A stretch of DNA of 64,000 nucleotides, from assembly GCF_002741945.1 (NCBI RefSeq), contig NZ_MDVN01000009.1, forward strand, positions 1 through 64,000. The letters run 5' to 3'. Both the position numbers and the translations under genes were made by a program. The DNA comes from Gaetbulibacter sp. 4G1 (GTDB lineage: Bacteria > Bacteroidota > Bacteroidia > Flavobacteriales > Flavobacteriaceae). This document shows positions 1-9,822 of this stretch, piece after piece (the stretch's first letter is position 1; every line of letters starts with the position of its first letter). The notes beneath the pieces are model-generated. The model made no database searches and was not told where the DNA came from. It worked only from the letters and a program-made list of their open reading frames with translations.

Positions 1-1
1 T

Positions 2-244
2 GATATTGTTCAAAACAATACTATTGCTGAATTAAAAATTATAAATCCTAACGCTTTAGATATAAAAACCTTTAACTTATTTGATATCTCTGGTAAGCGT
101 ATTATAAATCAGAATATCTCTGATGTTAAAAATACTTACTCATATTCTACTAAAACTTTTAGCGATGGTGTATATATTGCTAGAATTACATTAGCTAATA
201 TGCAAGGGGTTACTAAAAAAATAATCGTTAATAATAAAAAGTAA
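2..244 (+). CDS. C-terminal fragment of a type IX secretion substrate (type A sorting domain)
   Basis: Only the last 80 codons lie in the window, ending with TAA at 242-244. They show the pattern of a T9SS type A sorting domain: LFDISGKRI, then SDGVYIARI about 30 residues later, and a basic tail KKIIVNNKK. In Bacteroidota this domain directs a protein through the type IX secretion system to the outside or the cell surface. The catalytic or adhesive part is upstream of the window, so the function is unknown. A 13-base palindrome (245-257) follows the stop immediately. Confidence 0.85.
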   Translation, partial: DIVQNNTIAELKIINPNALDIKTFNLFDISGKRIINQNISDVKNTYSYSTKTFSDGVYIARITLANMQGVTKKIIVNNKK

Positions 245-359
245 GACTAGTCTAGTCGTTTTATATTTCATGTGAGCTTTTGGTTAAGCAAGTTCTAGGG
301 GTAGACATTTTTAAAATGAATTTAAATAAAACTCAGGTAAATTATTAATATTTAATAAT

Positions 360-1085
360 TTAAGTCTTACTTTTTCTTTTAACCAAATAAAAGGGTAAGT
401 AAATCAATAAAAAATAAGGGATAATTATTATTTGCACCACAATTATATATAATGGCCATTCTCCAAAATAATCCAATATTGAGGCAGATTGTGGCTTTTT
501 ATTCAAATAGAAGTAATTGGCATTTAAAGCATAATTAATTATAACCATGAAAATCACGTATAACTGTAACGCAAAAAAAGATTTAAAAACACTTTTAAAA
601 GTTGGTTTCATCTTAAAAACAATCGTTGCATAAAAAATAACGGTTAAAAGCCCCAAGTGTACAACCCAATATCTAAAATAATCGAAACTAGGAAACCCTT
701 CTGGTATGTCTGGTGTTAAAACACCCTGCGTAGTCCCAGCAATAATCCAAAACAACAATACCTCGAACATCCAAAATTTCCTGTAATAAGTAAATACGGG
801 AATTAACAATGCCATAAAACTACACAAATACAAAGGTAGATCTGTGGCAATATTATAGTTGCCTAAACTCATTTTATACAAATGGAATATAATAACAAAA
901 AAAGATATTGAGCATCCTAATATATGTAACGCCTTATATTGTTGCTTTCTTCTTAACTTTAATTTGGAATACTTAATTAATAAAACACAAAATAAAATGG
1001 AAACAACTATTGGAAATATATGTTCTATACTGGCAATTGACACCCTTTTTGACAAAAAAATTGCACTGAAAAATGAAGAATTCAT
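360..1085 (-). CDS. YwaF/TMEM164-like integral membrane protein (TIGR02206 type)
   Basis: The 241-residue product is almost wholly hydrophobic, with about seven predicted membrane helices and short basic loops. The segment TDLPLYLCS near residues 81-89, followed by the helix pair around FWMFEVLLFWIIAG, is the pattern of the YwaF family of bacterial membrane proteins, distantly related to eukaryotic TMEM164. No biochemical role is established for the bacterial members. It lies 58 bases downstream of the VCBS protein gene on the same strand and could be read from the same transcript. An AT-only 9-bp hairpin (339-361) overlaps the stop codon but has no U-tract. Confidence 0.7.
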   Translation of the reverse strand: MNSSFFSAIFLSKRVSIASIEHIFPIVVSILFCVLLIKYSKLKLRRKQQYKALHILGCSISFFVIIFHLYKMSLGNYNIATDLPLYLCSFMALLIPVFTYYRKFWMFEVLLFWIIAGTTQGVLTPDIPEGFPSFDYFRYWVVHLGLLTVIFYATIVFKMKPTFKSVFKSFFALQLYVIFMVIINYALNANYFYLNKKPQSASILDYFGEWPLYIIVVQIIIIPYFLLIYLPFYLVKRKSKT

Positions 1086-1143
1086 AGCGCAATTTAATAT
1101 TTAAATTATATAACAAAGTGATATTTTGCTATTTTAAAAAATA

Positions 1144-4100
1144 TCAATCATTTATTTTAATCACTTGTAATAATCCATTATTATTAGCAACTAAAACTAA
1201 ACGCTCTTCATTATTTACTATTTTCACCTTCTTAGCATCATTTCTAACAAAAAACCCGCTTTCTCTACTAGCTACAGGAAGAAACCCTCCTTTCCCATCT
1301 CCTAACATTAAAAGCCCAGTTCCTGCATCATTTCTAGGTGTCTCAACTTCAGAGGCATACATGTTTTCTACAATTAACACATCTAAATTATCATCATTAT
1401 TAAAGTCGTTTACTAAAATATCATTGACATTAGAAATTTGTGCTTGATAAGGTAAAGATGATATTTTAAAGCGGTTATTTCCTAAATTTTCAATGTAAGA
1501 AGAAGCAAAAGTTTTTGCTGTATAATGTAAAGCATTCTTTAAGTTTTCTTTTCCGTATACATCATCTATTTCTAAGGAAGCAAATAAATCATATTTCTTA
1601 ATATTTTTTTTAAGATTGGGAATTTGTTGAGATGAACAAGAAAACCCTCTTAATGGGTAATGCTTATTATTTTCATAATAACCCAAAACTAAATCACCAT
1701 TTCCATTTTTATCAAAGTCTGAATAGTATACATCAAAAGGTTCATCCTTTGAAGTTTTATACTTATAATTCAGTCCTAAATTACCTGCAATAAAATCAAT
1801 ATCTCCATCATTATCAAAATCTCCTTTTTCAATACTAAACCAAAGCCCAGTAGTGTTATCAAAATCATTCAAAAACACTCTGGTAAATTTACCTTCATCA
1901 TTTTCAAAAACTGTAATAGGCATCCATTCTCCAACAATTAGTAAATCAGAATCTCCATCATTATCATAGTCTACCCAAACTGCATCGGTTATCATGCCAA
2001 TATCTTTTAGTTCTTTAGCCAAAGAATTGGTAACGTTTGTTAATTGTCCTTTTTCATTTTTAAGCAACATACTTGATGTTGGTAATGGATATTGATGTGG
2101 TAAATGCCTACCTCCTACAAAAAGGTCTATATCACCATCATTATCGTAATCATTAGCTTTTACTACAGAACCGCTAATTTTATCTAAGTCTTTTAATGGT
2201 TCTCTATAAAAATCGCCTTGACCATTATTTAAATATAACCGATCTTCATAATTTAAATCATTTGCTAAAAATTCATTCCCCCCACTTACAACATATAAAT
2301 CCTTAAATCCATCTCCATTTATATCTACAAATAAAGCATCAATATCTTCATATGTTTTTTCCTTTTCCCATAAAACTGATGAGCCCTTTAAATACATTCC
2401 ATCTTTATTTTGAATGTATAATGTTGCACTATAACCTGTCGATCCGCCTACAAAAACATCATCTAGCCCATCATTATTAACATCTGAAACTGCTAATGCT
2501 GGTCCAAATTCAGACATCTTATGTGGTAATAATACCTGATACCCATAATCATCAAAAACATTTTCTATATGCTGATGTTTTAACTTACTAGATGAAGTAA
2601 TATCTGAAAACAAAATGTTTGTATTATCTATTAATTCTCCTTTACTATCAATACCCTCTTCCAAATATGTTTCTACTACTTTATTTGATGGTACATTTTT
2701 AAGAACCGTTCTTGTCCCATTTGCCCACTCTATAATAACTTCGTTAATAACGGATATTTTATTTATACCAAAATGAGCAATATGCTCACTAGTAGAATAC
2801 ATGCCTCTTACACTTGTTATTTCGATAAGTTGGCTTTCACTATCTCCATAATTGATAATAACCTTAGCTCCAAAAATTGGCTGATTTTTTTTACTTTTTA
2901 ATTTTACTCTTAAAAAGTTGTTATAAGATTTATTCTTAAAAACAAAAGCTTGATCATTAATATTATTTATTACTAAATCTAAATCTCCATCATTATCCAA
3001 ATCACCATAAGCAGAACCATTTGAAAAGCTTTTATTTTTTAGTCCCCAATAGTTAGAAACATCCTTGAATTCACTGTTTCCAATATTTTTAAAAGCTTTA
3101 TTCTGCAATTTACTAGAAGGATAGATTTCTGATAATTCTTTATGAGATACTATATCCCATATCTCTACACCTTCTATATTAGTGTTTTCACTTAAATACT
3201 TTTGTATCTTTTCATGTATAAATAGTTTTATTTTAGTATCAGCATCTGTATTTCTAATATCTCTTAGCAGTCCATTAGTAACAATAATATCTTTAAGCCC
3301 ATCATTATCAAAATCAGCGATCAATGGAGACCAACTCCAATCTGTGTTAGATACACCAGAAAATTTTGCAATATCACTAAATGTTGTGTTCCCGTTGTTA
3401 ACTTGTAAAACATTGTTCATGTATTGATAATTCCACCCTTTATCAACAATCCTCCAAAACTTGTCTGGATTCATTCCACTCATATTCGCCTTTAACCTAA
3501 AATTGTCTTCAGCAACCATATCTACAACAAATACATCTAAAAAGTTATCATTGTTGATATCAGCAATATCTACTCCCATACTATAAAAAGAAGTATGCTT
3601 AAAAGCATCATTGGCAATGTTTTTAAAAGTTCCATTTCCTAAATTCAAATAAAATCTATCAGGAGCTTCAAAATCGTTAGCGACTACTAAATCTGGATAT
3701 CCATCATTATTTAAATCTGAAACAGCAACTGCATTAGAAAAACCTGGATCTAAAATATTAGCTTCTTTTGAAACATCATAAAATACTCCATTTCTATTCT
3801 CATAAAGTCGTGGGGCGTATTTATTGTCTAAAAGACGCCCGTCATCACTCAATGCTCTATATTTTGAATAAATTCCTGGGTTTGGGGGCTGGTGTAAAAG
3901 AAAAACATCTAAATCGTTATCTTTATCATAATCAAAAAAGGCCGCACCTCTAGTTCTTAAAGTATCGCCTAATCCAACTTTTTGAGCTTGTTCAACAAAC
4001 TTGTTACCTCCTTGGTTTATGTATAGTTTATTTCTTCTCCAATCTGACTTATCATCATACAATTCTTTAGTCACAAAAATATCTAATAAACCATCCTTAT

Positions 4101-4458
4101 TTATATCTATCATGGAGACAGAAGAAGACCAACCTATGTCCAAATCTTCTATACCACTTTCTTTTGTTATGTCTTCAAAAACAAAATTTCCTTTATTTAT
4201 ATATAATTTGTCTTTGACTTGATTACCACAAAAATAAACATCTAAAAGGCCATCATTATTTACATCGCCTAATCCAACCCCTGCACCAGCGTAAAAATTA
4301 TCATAAATAAAAATATTATCCTCCTTAGTTTCAACAATTTTATTGTTAAACTTAATATTCGTTTGTTTTGAAAAAACTTGTTCAAAAATTGGTTTTTCTT
4401 GAGAATATGCAGAAAAAATTATTACTAAAAATCCTAACAAAAAATAACTCCTTTTCAT
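1144..4458 (-). CDS. CRTAC1-like secreted protein: two FG-GAP/VCBS propellers with ASPIC/UnbV domain
   Basis: The 1104-residue protein starts with a signal peptide (basic MKRS, hydrophobic core, SAYSQ cleavage region). I count about 14 calcium-loop motifs such as DVNNDGLLD, DYDNDGDID and DFDNDGLKD, spaced as in FG-GAP/VCBS beta-propellers. They form an N-terminal block (about 55-510) and a C-terminal block (about 650-1080). Between them, about residues 516-600, is an ASPIC/UnbV-type segment with VRGMYSTSE, HFGI and IEWANGT. Such proteins often accompany SusC/SusD pairs in marine flavobacteria and are thought to be surface-exposed. The gene follows susD by 181 bases, across a weak hairpin, so partial read-through is likely. 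No T9SS sorting tail is visible. The ligand is unknown. Confidence 0.85.
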   Translation of the reverse strand: MKRSYFLLGFLVIIFSAYSQEKPIFEQVFSKQTNIKFNNKIVETKEDNIFIYDNFYAGAGVGLGDVNNDGLLDVYFCGNQVKDKLYINKGNFVFEDITKESGIEDLDIGWSSSVSMIDINKDGLLDIFVTKELYDDKSDWRRNKLYINQGGNKFVEQAQKVGLGDTLRTRGAAFFDYDKDNDLDVFLLHQPPNPGIYSKYRALSDDGRLLDNKYAPRLYENRNGVFYDVSKEANILDPGFSNAVAVSDLNNDGYPDLVVANDFEAPDRFYLNLGNGTFKNIANDAFKHTSFYSMGVDIADINNDNFLDVFVVDMVAEDNFRLKANMSGMNPDKFWRIVDKGWNYQYMNNVLQVNNGNTTFSDIAKFSGVSNTDWSWSPLIADFDNDGLKDIIVTNGLLRDIRNTDADTKIKLFIHEKIQKYLSENTNIEGVEIWDIVSHKELSEIYPSSKLQNKAFKNIGNSEFKDVSNYWGLKNKSFSNGSAYGDLDNDGDLDLVINNINDQAFVFKNKSYNNFLRVKLKSKKNQPIFGAKVIINYGDSESQLIEITSVRGMYSTSEHIAHFGINKISVINEVIIEWANGTRTVLKNVPSNKVVETYLEEGIDSKGELIDNTNILFSDITSSSKLKHQHIENVFDDYGYQVLLPHKMSEFGPALAVSDVNNDGLDDVFVGGSTGYSATLYIQNKDGMYLKGSSVLWEKEKTYEDIDALFVDINGDGFKDLYVVSGGNEFLANDLNYEDRLYLNNGQGDFYREPLKDLDKISGSVVKANDYDNDGDIDLFVGGRHLPHQYPLPTSSMLLKNEKGQLTNVTNSLAKELKDIGMITDAVWVDYDNDGDSDLLIVGEWMPITVFENDEGKFTRVFLNDFDNTTGLWFSIEKGDFDNDGDIDFIAGNLGLNYKYKTSKDEPFDVYYSDFDKNGNGDLVLGYYENNKHYPLRGFSCSSQQIPNLKKNIKKYDLFASLEIDDVYGKENLKNALHYTAKTFASSYIENLGNNRFKISSLPYQAQISNVNDILVNDFNNDDNLDVLIVENMYASEVETPRNDAGTGLLMLGDGKGGFLPVASRESGFFVRNDAKKVKIVNNEERLVLVANNNGLLQVIKIND

Positions 4459-4578
4459 CTATCTATATTATTTCCTACATACAAGATAATTGAATTTTAC
4501 TAAATTGACAATGGCAAAAACTTATAAGTACATTTATTCAGTTTAATACTTTACCAAACTTATATATATAAATTGAAA

Positions 4579-4607
4579 AGGAGCAAGAATTAATAATTCT
4601 TACTCCT
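4579..4607 (-). terminator. hairpin after susD, possible partial terminator
   Basis: In minus-strand RNA the arms AGGAG and CTCCT enclose AAGAATTA/TAATTCTT with one mismatch, followed by only about four U. It lies between susD and the CRTAC1-like gene and probably reduces rather than stops transcription. A GTTTGAGTTAGTT element (4623-4639) precedes it. Confidence 0.5.
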
Positions 4608-4639
4608 CAATCAAAATTTAAGAACTAACTCAAACCAAA

Positions 4640-6190
4640 CTAATTTTTATCCCATGATACTTTCGTATTAGGGGTATCTTGTGCTTTTACAGCGTTATAA
4701 TTTTCTTCATTAACTACCTTATCATTATCTGCAATTGTAATTCTAACTGGAACAACAAGAGTTGTACCAGCTGCAACATTTACAGGTAATGTTGGAGCAT
4801 CTAACCTTCTGTATGATGCGTAAGCTTCTCTAGGTTGGAAAAGCCCAAAATGGATCCATTTCTGTGTACCTAATTGCTCTTTTGTTCCATCATAAGTGGC
4901 TGTACTAGCATCTATAAAGGCTTGTACATCTGCTGTATCTGGCGCCACTGGACTTGCACTTGCATTTAATGCATTAATTTCATAGTAAAAATTAATCGAT
5001 TCTGTAAGTGCAGCATCATAATAGTCTTTTGCTGTTCCAGAAATAAATCCTTCCATTACAGCTTCAGCTAATAAAAAATTCACCTCTGCTGCAGTAATTA
5101 CAAAACCAGGCAACAATTCATTATTCCTCATTAAGTCCTCATTAATATAAGCATAGTTATCTCTATCTATAGTAAGGGTTCCTTGAGTATCAGGAGATGA
5201 TGGTAAACCAATATAGTCTCCATCTGTATTAGGCACCCACATATAAGGTATTCTAGGGTCATTACTTCCATTCATAACATTTAACATATGCTCAGGAGCA
5301 TATACTAAATTCGGGCTATCCTCAATGGCTCTACCAAAAAGGCCACCACCGCCTCCAATAATGTTAAGACCATTAGGGGCCTCTGCATTAACTAAAATAT
5401 TATCAGCATTAACAAGCGCTAAAGGAGCATTACCAGACATAATATCTTGTACTGTAGATGAAGCTAAAGCATTATCAAGATCAGAAATTCGCATCGCTGC
5501 TCTTAAACGCAAAGAGTTTGCAAATTTTCTCCATTTAGTAATATCTCCATCATTTAAAATATCTTGCTCTGCTAATTTATTATGAACTATTGATCCATTT
5601 AATGAAAAACTTGACAAATAGGTGTCAACTTCTTTTAAATCTGCTAATAAAGACGTATAAATATCTAATTGTGCATCATACTTAGGAAAGAACTCATTGT
5701 TTCCTTCTCTAGCCTTAAATGCTTCAGAATATGGGATATCACCATATAAATCTGTCATCTTCATGGTAGCATTTGCTCTTACTACTTTAATCAAATTCAT
5801 ATAAATATCATAATTTGATTTTTCTTCATCTGGCAGTAAACCATATTGAATTTGCATCTCAGTAAGTTTAGGTGCAAAACCTACATAATAAGAAGACCAG
5901 CTATTATTAATAGCATTACCACTGGCTGTCATCATTTCTGAATCATTACCATCAACACCAGCAAGTTGAATCCAAGGAGATATAGTCCTCAATACTAAAT
6001 AATAGCCTGAAGGGTTATATCCTATACGCATACCCGCTCCTTGTTCTGTAAGTGCTCTAGAAAATAAGTACTCTATTTTTGTTTCTGTAGACCCATCTGG
6101 ATCTAAAAATAAGGCATCCAATTCTTTGGTACATGAACTAATAAGAATAGACACTCCTAATAATATTTTTAATATAAATGTTTTCTTCAT
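4640..6190 (-). CDS. SusD/RagB-family outer-membrane lipoprotein (SusD-like_2 type)
   Basis: The 516-residue protein has a lipoprotein signal ending in ISSC at about residue 20, predicting an acylated surface or outer-membrane protein. The helical core with MKMTDLYGDIPYSEAF (about 148-163), the WRKFANSLRLRAAMRI segment (about 222-238) and the C-terminal EAYASYRR region match the SusD-like_2 branch of nutrient-binding lipoproteins. SusD proteins cap the SusC channel and bind substrate. The gene begins 11 bases after susC, so the pair is co-transcribed. No glycoside hydrolase, lyase or sulfatase lies in this operon, so the substrate may be a peptide or another oligomer rather than a recognisable polysaccharide. 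Confidence 0.9.
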   Translation of the reverse strand: MKKTFILKILLGVSILISSCTKELDALFLDPDGSTETKIEYLFSRALTEQGAGMRIGYNPSGYYLVLRTISPWIQLAGVDGNDSEMMTASGNAINNSWSSYYVGFAPKLTEMQIQYGLLPDEEKSNYDIYMNLIKVVRANATMKMTDLYGDIPYSEAFKAREGNNEFFPKYDAQLDIYTSLLADLKEVDTYLSSFSLNGSIVHNKLAEQDILNDGDITKWRKFANSLRLRAAMRISDLDNALASSTVQDIMSGNAPLALVNADNILVNAEAPNGLNIIGGGGGLFGRAIEDSPNLVYAPEHMLNVMNGSNDPRIPYMWVPNTDGDYIGLPSSPDTQGTLTIDRDNYAYINEDLMRNNELLPGFVITAAEVNFLLAEAVMEGFISGTAKDYYDAALTESINFYYEINALNASASPVAPDTADVQAFIDASTATYDGTKEQLGTQKWIHFGLFQPREAYASYRRLDAPTLPVNVAAGTTLVVPVRITIADNDKVVNEENYNAVKAQDTPNTKVSWDKN

Positions 6191-6201
6191 AATCTTTTTT
6201 T

Positions 6202-9200
6202 TTATAAGCTAATTCTTAATGATAACCCAAGGCTTCTGCTTCCTGGTTGTGATCCTAAATCTACGGCTGATGCCTCACCTGCACTAGAACCTAAAACGGC
6301 TTCTGGGTCAATATTAGGCACATTTTTATAGATATAGAATAGGTTTCTTCCTATTAATGCTAGCTCTAAATTATCTATACCTAATTTATCGGTTACGCTA
6401 TTATTAAACTCATATTTTAAAGAAACCTCTCTTAGCTTAACATAACTATTATCGAAAAGACCTTCTTCGTGAAAACCAAAATTCCAATAATATGTATTTA
6501 TATAATAATCGAATGCATCAATTAAAGTAGTATTTGGTTGTCCATCAGAAGTAACTCCATCTAAAATTACACCATCATGGTATACAGGACCATTTGGAGA
6601 GGGTGAAGTATGTGAAGGCAATTGGATTAAATTACCACTTGTGTCTTTATAATATGGTAATCCTCCGTTTCTTTCATCTCTATACTTAAGTGATTCTTCT
6701 AACTTTCCTGCATTTGTACCATAATAATTTGTAAAAGAAAATATGTCTCCTCCTACAACAAAATCGATATGAGCATTAAGTGTGAAACCTTTATAAGTAA
6801 GTATATTAGTAAATCCTCCTATTAAATCTGGTGTAGAATTACCTACAGGTACTCTTTCTGAGTCATCTCTTACATATAAACCGTCACCATCTATAACTCT
6901 ATTTCCATTATCGTCTGTTTGATAAGTATATGCTTCCCACTGTCCATAAGGCACACCTACTTTTGCAAGGTTTCGAATAGCTCCTCCTATATTACTTTGA
7001 TTAAAAAGTTGATCAATCCCTTGAGCTAATTCTACTACTTCATTCTTGTTTTTTGCAAAATTTGCAATTGTTCTCCAACTAAAATTCTCTGTCTCTATTG
7101 GCAGAGCATTTATTTGAAGTTCAATACCTGAATTAGCAAGTTCTCCTGCATTCACTATTGTACTAGATGCCCCAGAAGATAATGGTATATCTAAAGGAAT
7201 TATTTGATCTACCCTTCTTTCTTTATAATAAGTTAAATCAAACCCTAATCTATTATTAAGTGTTCTAGCTTCTATACCAAATTCTGTAACAAGCGAATTT
7301 TCGTTTACCAAATTTGTAGGTGGAACAGAATTACTAAAAGTATTAGTAACTGCACCGTTATAATTACCATAACTATATACTTTATTTGCTCTGTAAAAGT
7401 TACTTCCAGTATCGTTACCTGTATTAGCCCAAGATGCTCTAACTTTAGCATAATCTAACCAAGACCATTCTGATAATAAATCACTAAACACAAAACTTCC
7501 ACTTACTGATGGGTAGAAAAACGATTGATTATTATGTGGTAAGGTAGATGACCAATCATTTCTTCCTGTAGCCTCTAAGAAAACCATATTCTTATAAGAA
7601 AAAGAAGCTACTCCAAAAAGTGCATCTACTCTTTTTGCATCTCTATTTCCATCACTTACTCTTTCTCTAGCAGAATTTTTTAAACTAAACCAATTAGGAA
7701 CGATTAAACCACCATTAGTTCTAACATAACCATCAGAATGCTTTTGTTTAGAAATCGATCCTCCAGCAGTTAATGCTAAATTAATATCCTCATTAATGTC
7801 CTTATTATAGGTTGTTAATAATTCAAAATAGTCCAATTGTGTTTTACCAAAACCTTCACGGTATTGCCCACTATTAACAGGGTTTCTACTTGCTGTTTCG
7901 TTTTGAGAATTAGTATTTATAAGATCGGTTCCTACTCTTGCACGCACATTTACATTAGTAAATGGCTGATAATCTAAAGTAACATTCCCTACAAGCCTTC
8001 CTCTTTTATCTTCATCATTATTCTCATTAGCATTCCATAAAAAACTCATAAAATTTCTTACCATTCCTGGAGCGCTATTTCCACTTATTTGTCCGTTATA
8101 ATATCCATCTTGTTTGTAGTTTTCTTTTAACAAATCAAGTTTCGTAGACCTTGGATACTCATAAGCATTAAGTCCAGATAATAATGGAGGTCTGTTTGTA
8201 GTGGTAATGTCGTAAAAGTTCCCAACGAAACTTACATCTAATTTATCATTTAACTTTATTTTAGAATTAAGGCTAAATACATTTCTTTTTTGCTTAACTC
8301 CAGGAAAAATCCCTTCATATCCTAAGTTGGTATAAGACAATCTATAGCTATAATCCTTAGTTGCTTTACTAATAGCTAAAGTATTTGTTATAGTATGACC
8401 TGTTTGGTAAATATCTTTAATATTATCAGGTTGCGGAGAATATGGTCGTAACTCGCCATCCCACCATCTAAGCATTTGTCCCTCCATTTTAGGTCCAAAA
8501 CTTGGCCAAGTATTATGATAGATATTCTCGCCAGCTGCGTTTGTTCTAAAAACTTGAGAATCGAAACCTGAACCGTATTCGTTTTGATAATTTGGCAAAT
8601 ACGCAACTTTATCAAAAGTAGCATTAGATACAAACTCTACACCTAAACCTTTTTTATTTAAGTTCCCTGATTTAGTAGTAATTATTACAACTCCATTTGA
8701 AGCTTTTGAACCATATAAAGCAGAAGCTGCTCCTCCTTTTAATACAGATAAAGATTCAATATCTTCAGGGTTAATATCGGCTGCTCCATTACTAGAGTTG
8801 CTACCTCCCCATCTACTATAATTAGAATCTCCATGTTCGATTGGAATTCCATCTACAATAAATAACGGCTGATTAGTTGAACCTAGTGATCCAACTCCTC
8901 TAATTAAAACATTTACACCTGCTGTTACTCCTCCTGGATTAGATTTTATCTGAACTCCTGGCGCTTTTCCGTAAAGAGATGCTACAACATTTGGGCTTCC
9001 TACTTTAGTTAATTCTTCAGATGTTACCTCGGTTACAGCATATCCTAATGACTTTCTTTCACGAGAAATACCTAATGCAGTTACTATAACTTCATTTAAG
9101 CTTTCAGTATCTTCAAGCATAGTAACATTTATAGTATTATTATCTTCAACTGTAACAGTTACAGTTTCCATACCAACATAAGAAAATGTTAATTGATCTC

Positions 9201-9729
9201 CTTTTTCTGCATTGATTGAATAGTTTCCATCAAAATCTGATTGTGTTCCTGTTGAAGTACCTACTTTTATTATATTTACTCCAGCAAGAGGTATCCCTGC
9301 ATCATCTTTTACCATTCCAGAAATGATGTTTTGCTGTGAGTTAATTGGAGTACTAAATAAAGTGTTTTTATTTAAAATAACTTGTCTTTCATTTATTGAA
9401 TAGATAAGTTTATTATCATCTAACACTCTATCTAAAACCTTTTGAATAGATCTATTTTTAAATTGAATGTCGCCCCTAACTTTTTTTAATTCAGGTAAGA
9501 TTTCATCGTTATAAATAAATACAAATTCGCTTTGTTTTTCAATCTCTTTAATCATATCGATTAAAGTAGCTTCTTTTAAATCAATTTTCAGTTTCGTGTT
9601 CTGCGAATATAAATCTGTAAAAGAATAAAATGAGAATAAGACTAAAAATAAGCTAAGACATTTCATCACTAGTAGAGCTTTCTTCCTATAATTCATGAGA
9701 GAATTATGGAAAACCTGTTTTTTTTTCAT
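6202..9729 (-). CDS. SusC/RagA-family TonB-linked outer-membrane transporter with STN domain
   Basis: This is a 1175-residue TonB-dependent receptor. In order it has a long signal region (to about 45), an STN/secretin-like signalling domain (about 48-120), a carboxypeptidase-D-like beta-sandwich (about 135-215, VKDDAGIPLAGVNI), a plug (about 225-345, with GVGSLGS and SALYGSKASNGVVIITT), and a beta-barrel to the terminal residues SLRISL. The STN domain shows that it is not only a transporter but can signal to the FecR protein encoded just upstream, which would release the ECF sigma factor. Methionine 12 is an alternative start. It is transcribed with susD; the 90-base spacer to fecR holds two hairpins and may contain an antisense RNA. 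Confidence 0.93.
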   Translation of the reverse strand: MKKKQVFHNSLMNYRKKALLVMKCLSLFLVLFSFYSFTDLYSQNTKLKIDLKEATLIDMIKEIEKQSEFVFIYNDEILPELKKVRGDIQFKNRSIQKVLDRVLDDNKLIYSINERQVILNKNTLFSTPINSQQNIISGMVKDDAGIPLAGVNIIKVGTSTGTQSDFDGNYSINAEKGDQLTFSYVGMETVTVTVEDNNTINVTMLEDTESLNEVIVTALGISRERKSLGYAVTEVTSEELTKVGSPNVVASLYGKAPGVQIKSNPGGVTAGVNVLIRGVGSLGSTNQPLFIVDGIPIEHGDSNYSRWGGSNSSNGAADINPEDIESLSVLKGGAASALYGSKASNGVVIITTKSGNLNKKGLGVEFVSNATFDKVAYLPNYQNEYGSGFDSQVFRTNAAGENIYHNTWPSFGPKMEGQMLRWWDGELRPYSPQPDNIKDIYQTGHTITNTLAISKATKDYSYRLSYTNLGYEGIFPGVKQKRNVFSLNSKIKLNDKLDVSFVGNFYDITTTNRPPLLSGLNAYEYPRSTKLDLLKENYKQDGYYNGQISGNSAPGMVRNFMSFLWNANENNDEDKRGRLVGNVTLDYQPFTNVNVRARVGTDLINTNSQNETASRNPVNSGQYREGFGKTQLDYFELLTTYNKDINEDINLALTAGGSISKQKHSDGYVRTNGGLIVPNWFSLKNSARERVSDGNRDAKRVDALFGVASFSYKNMVFLEATGRNDWSSTLPHNNQSFFYPSVSGSFVFSDLLSEWSWLDYAKVRASWANTGNDTGSNFYRANKVYSYGNYNGAVTNTFSNSVPPTNLVNENSLVTEFGIEARTLNNRLGFDLTYYKERRVDQIIPLDIPLSSGASSTIVNAGELANSGIELQINALPIETENFSWRTIANFAKNKNEVVELAQGIDQLFNQSNIGGAIRNLAKVGVPYGQWEAYTYQTDDNGNRVIDGDGLYVRDDSERVPVGNSTPDLIGGFTNILTYKGFTLNAHIDFVVGGDIFSFTNYYGTNAGKLEESLKYRDERNGGLPYYKDTSGNLIQLPSHTSPSPNGPVYHDGVILDGVTSDGQPNTTLIDAFDYYINTYYWNFGFHEEGLFDNSYVKLREVSLKYEFNNSVTDKLGIDNLELALIGRNLFYIYKNVPNIDPEAVLGSSAGEASAVDLGSQPGSRSLGLSLRISL

Positions 9730-9736
9730 AAATTTG
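9729..9736 (+). promoter_or_regulatory. possible plus-strand -7 box (TAAATTTG) antisense to the susC start
   Basis: The octamer matches TAnnTTTG exactly and lies on the plus strand over the susC start codon. No convincing -33 box is visible, and such an octamer is expected about once per kilobase by chance at this base composition. Its interest is its position 23 bases before a hairpin pair with a U-tract. Confidence 0.3.
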
Positions 9737-9739
9737 ATC

Positions 9740-9822
9740 GGTTTATTAATTAAACAATATCTGTTGGTTTAACAGATTTTTATTAGCCAGAGAGTGTTGG
9801 CGCATTCTCTGGTTTTTTTTTA
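9740..9822 (+). ncRNA. candidate small RNA antisense to the susC leader, ending in an intrinsic terminator
   Basis: The spacer between fecR and susC holds two hairpins: ATCTGTT/AACAGAT (9759-9777), and CCAGAGAGTG/CATTCTCTGG (9787-9812, one G-T pair), the second followed by eight or more T on the plus strand. That is an intrinsic terminator in plus orientation, although both flanking genes are on the minus strand. A transcript of about 80 bases ending here would be complementary to the susC mRNA leader. Bacteroides loci are known to encode antisense RNAs near susC genes. The alternative is that the hairpins act in the susC leader itself; on that strand no U-tract follows. Confidence 0.4.

Noticed and set aside
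245-257. GACTAG-T-CTAGTC palindrome after the T9SS gene as terminator
   Set aside because: The RNA stem would be only four pairs with a five-base loop and has no real U-tract.
1144-4458. Regular recurrence of ATCACCATCATTATC-like DNA, resembling a repeat array
   Set aside because: The repeats fall in frame and encode the DxDxDG calcium loops of the VCBS protein; the intervals vary and there are no constant spacers, so it is not a CRISPR or satellite array.
5325-5585. Plus-strand reading frame with proline-rich start, opposite to susD
   Set aside because: It lies wholly inside susD in antisense, has no signal or domain, and its composition follows from the glycine-rich sense strand.
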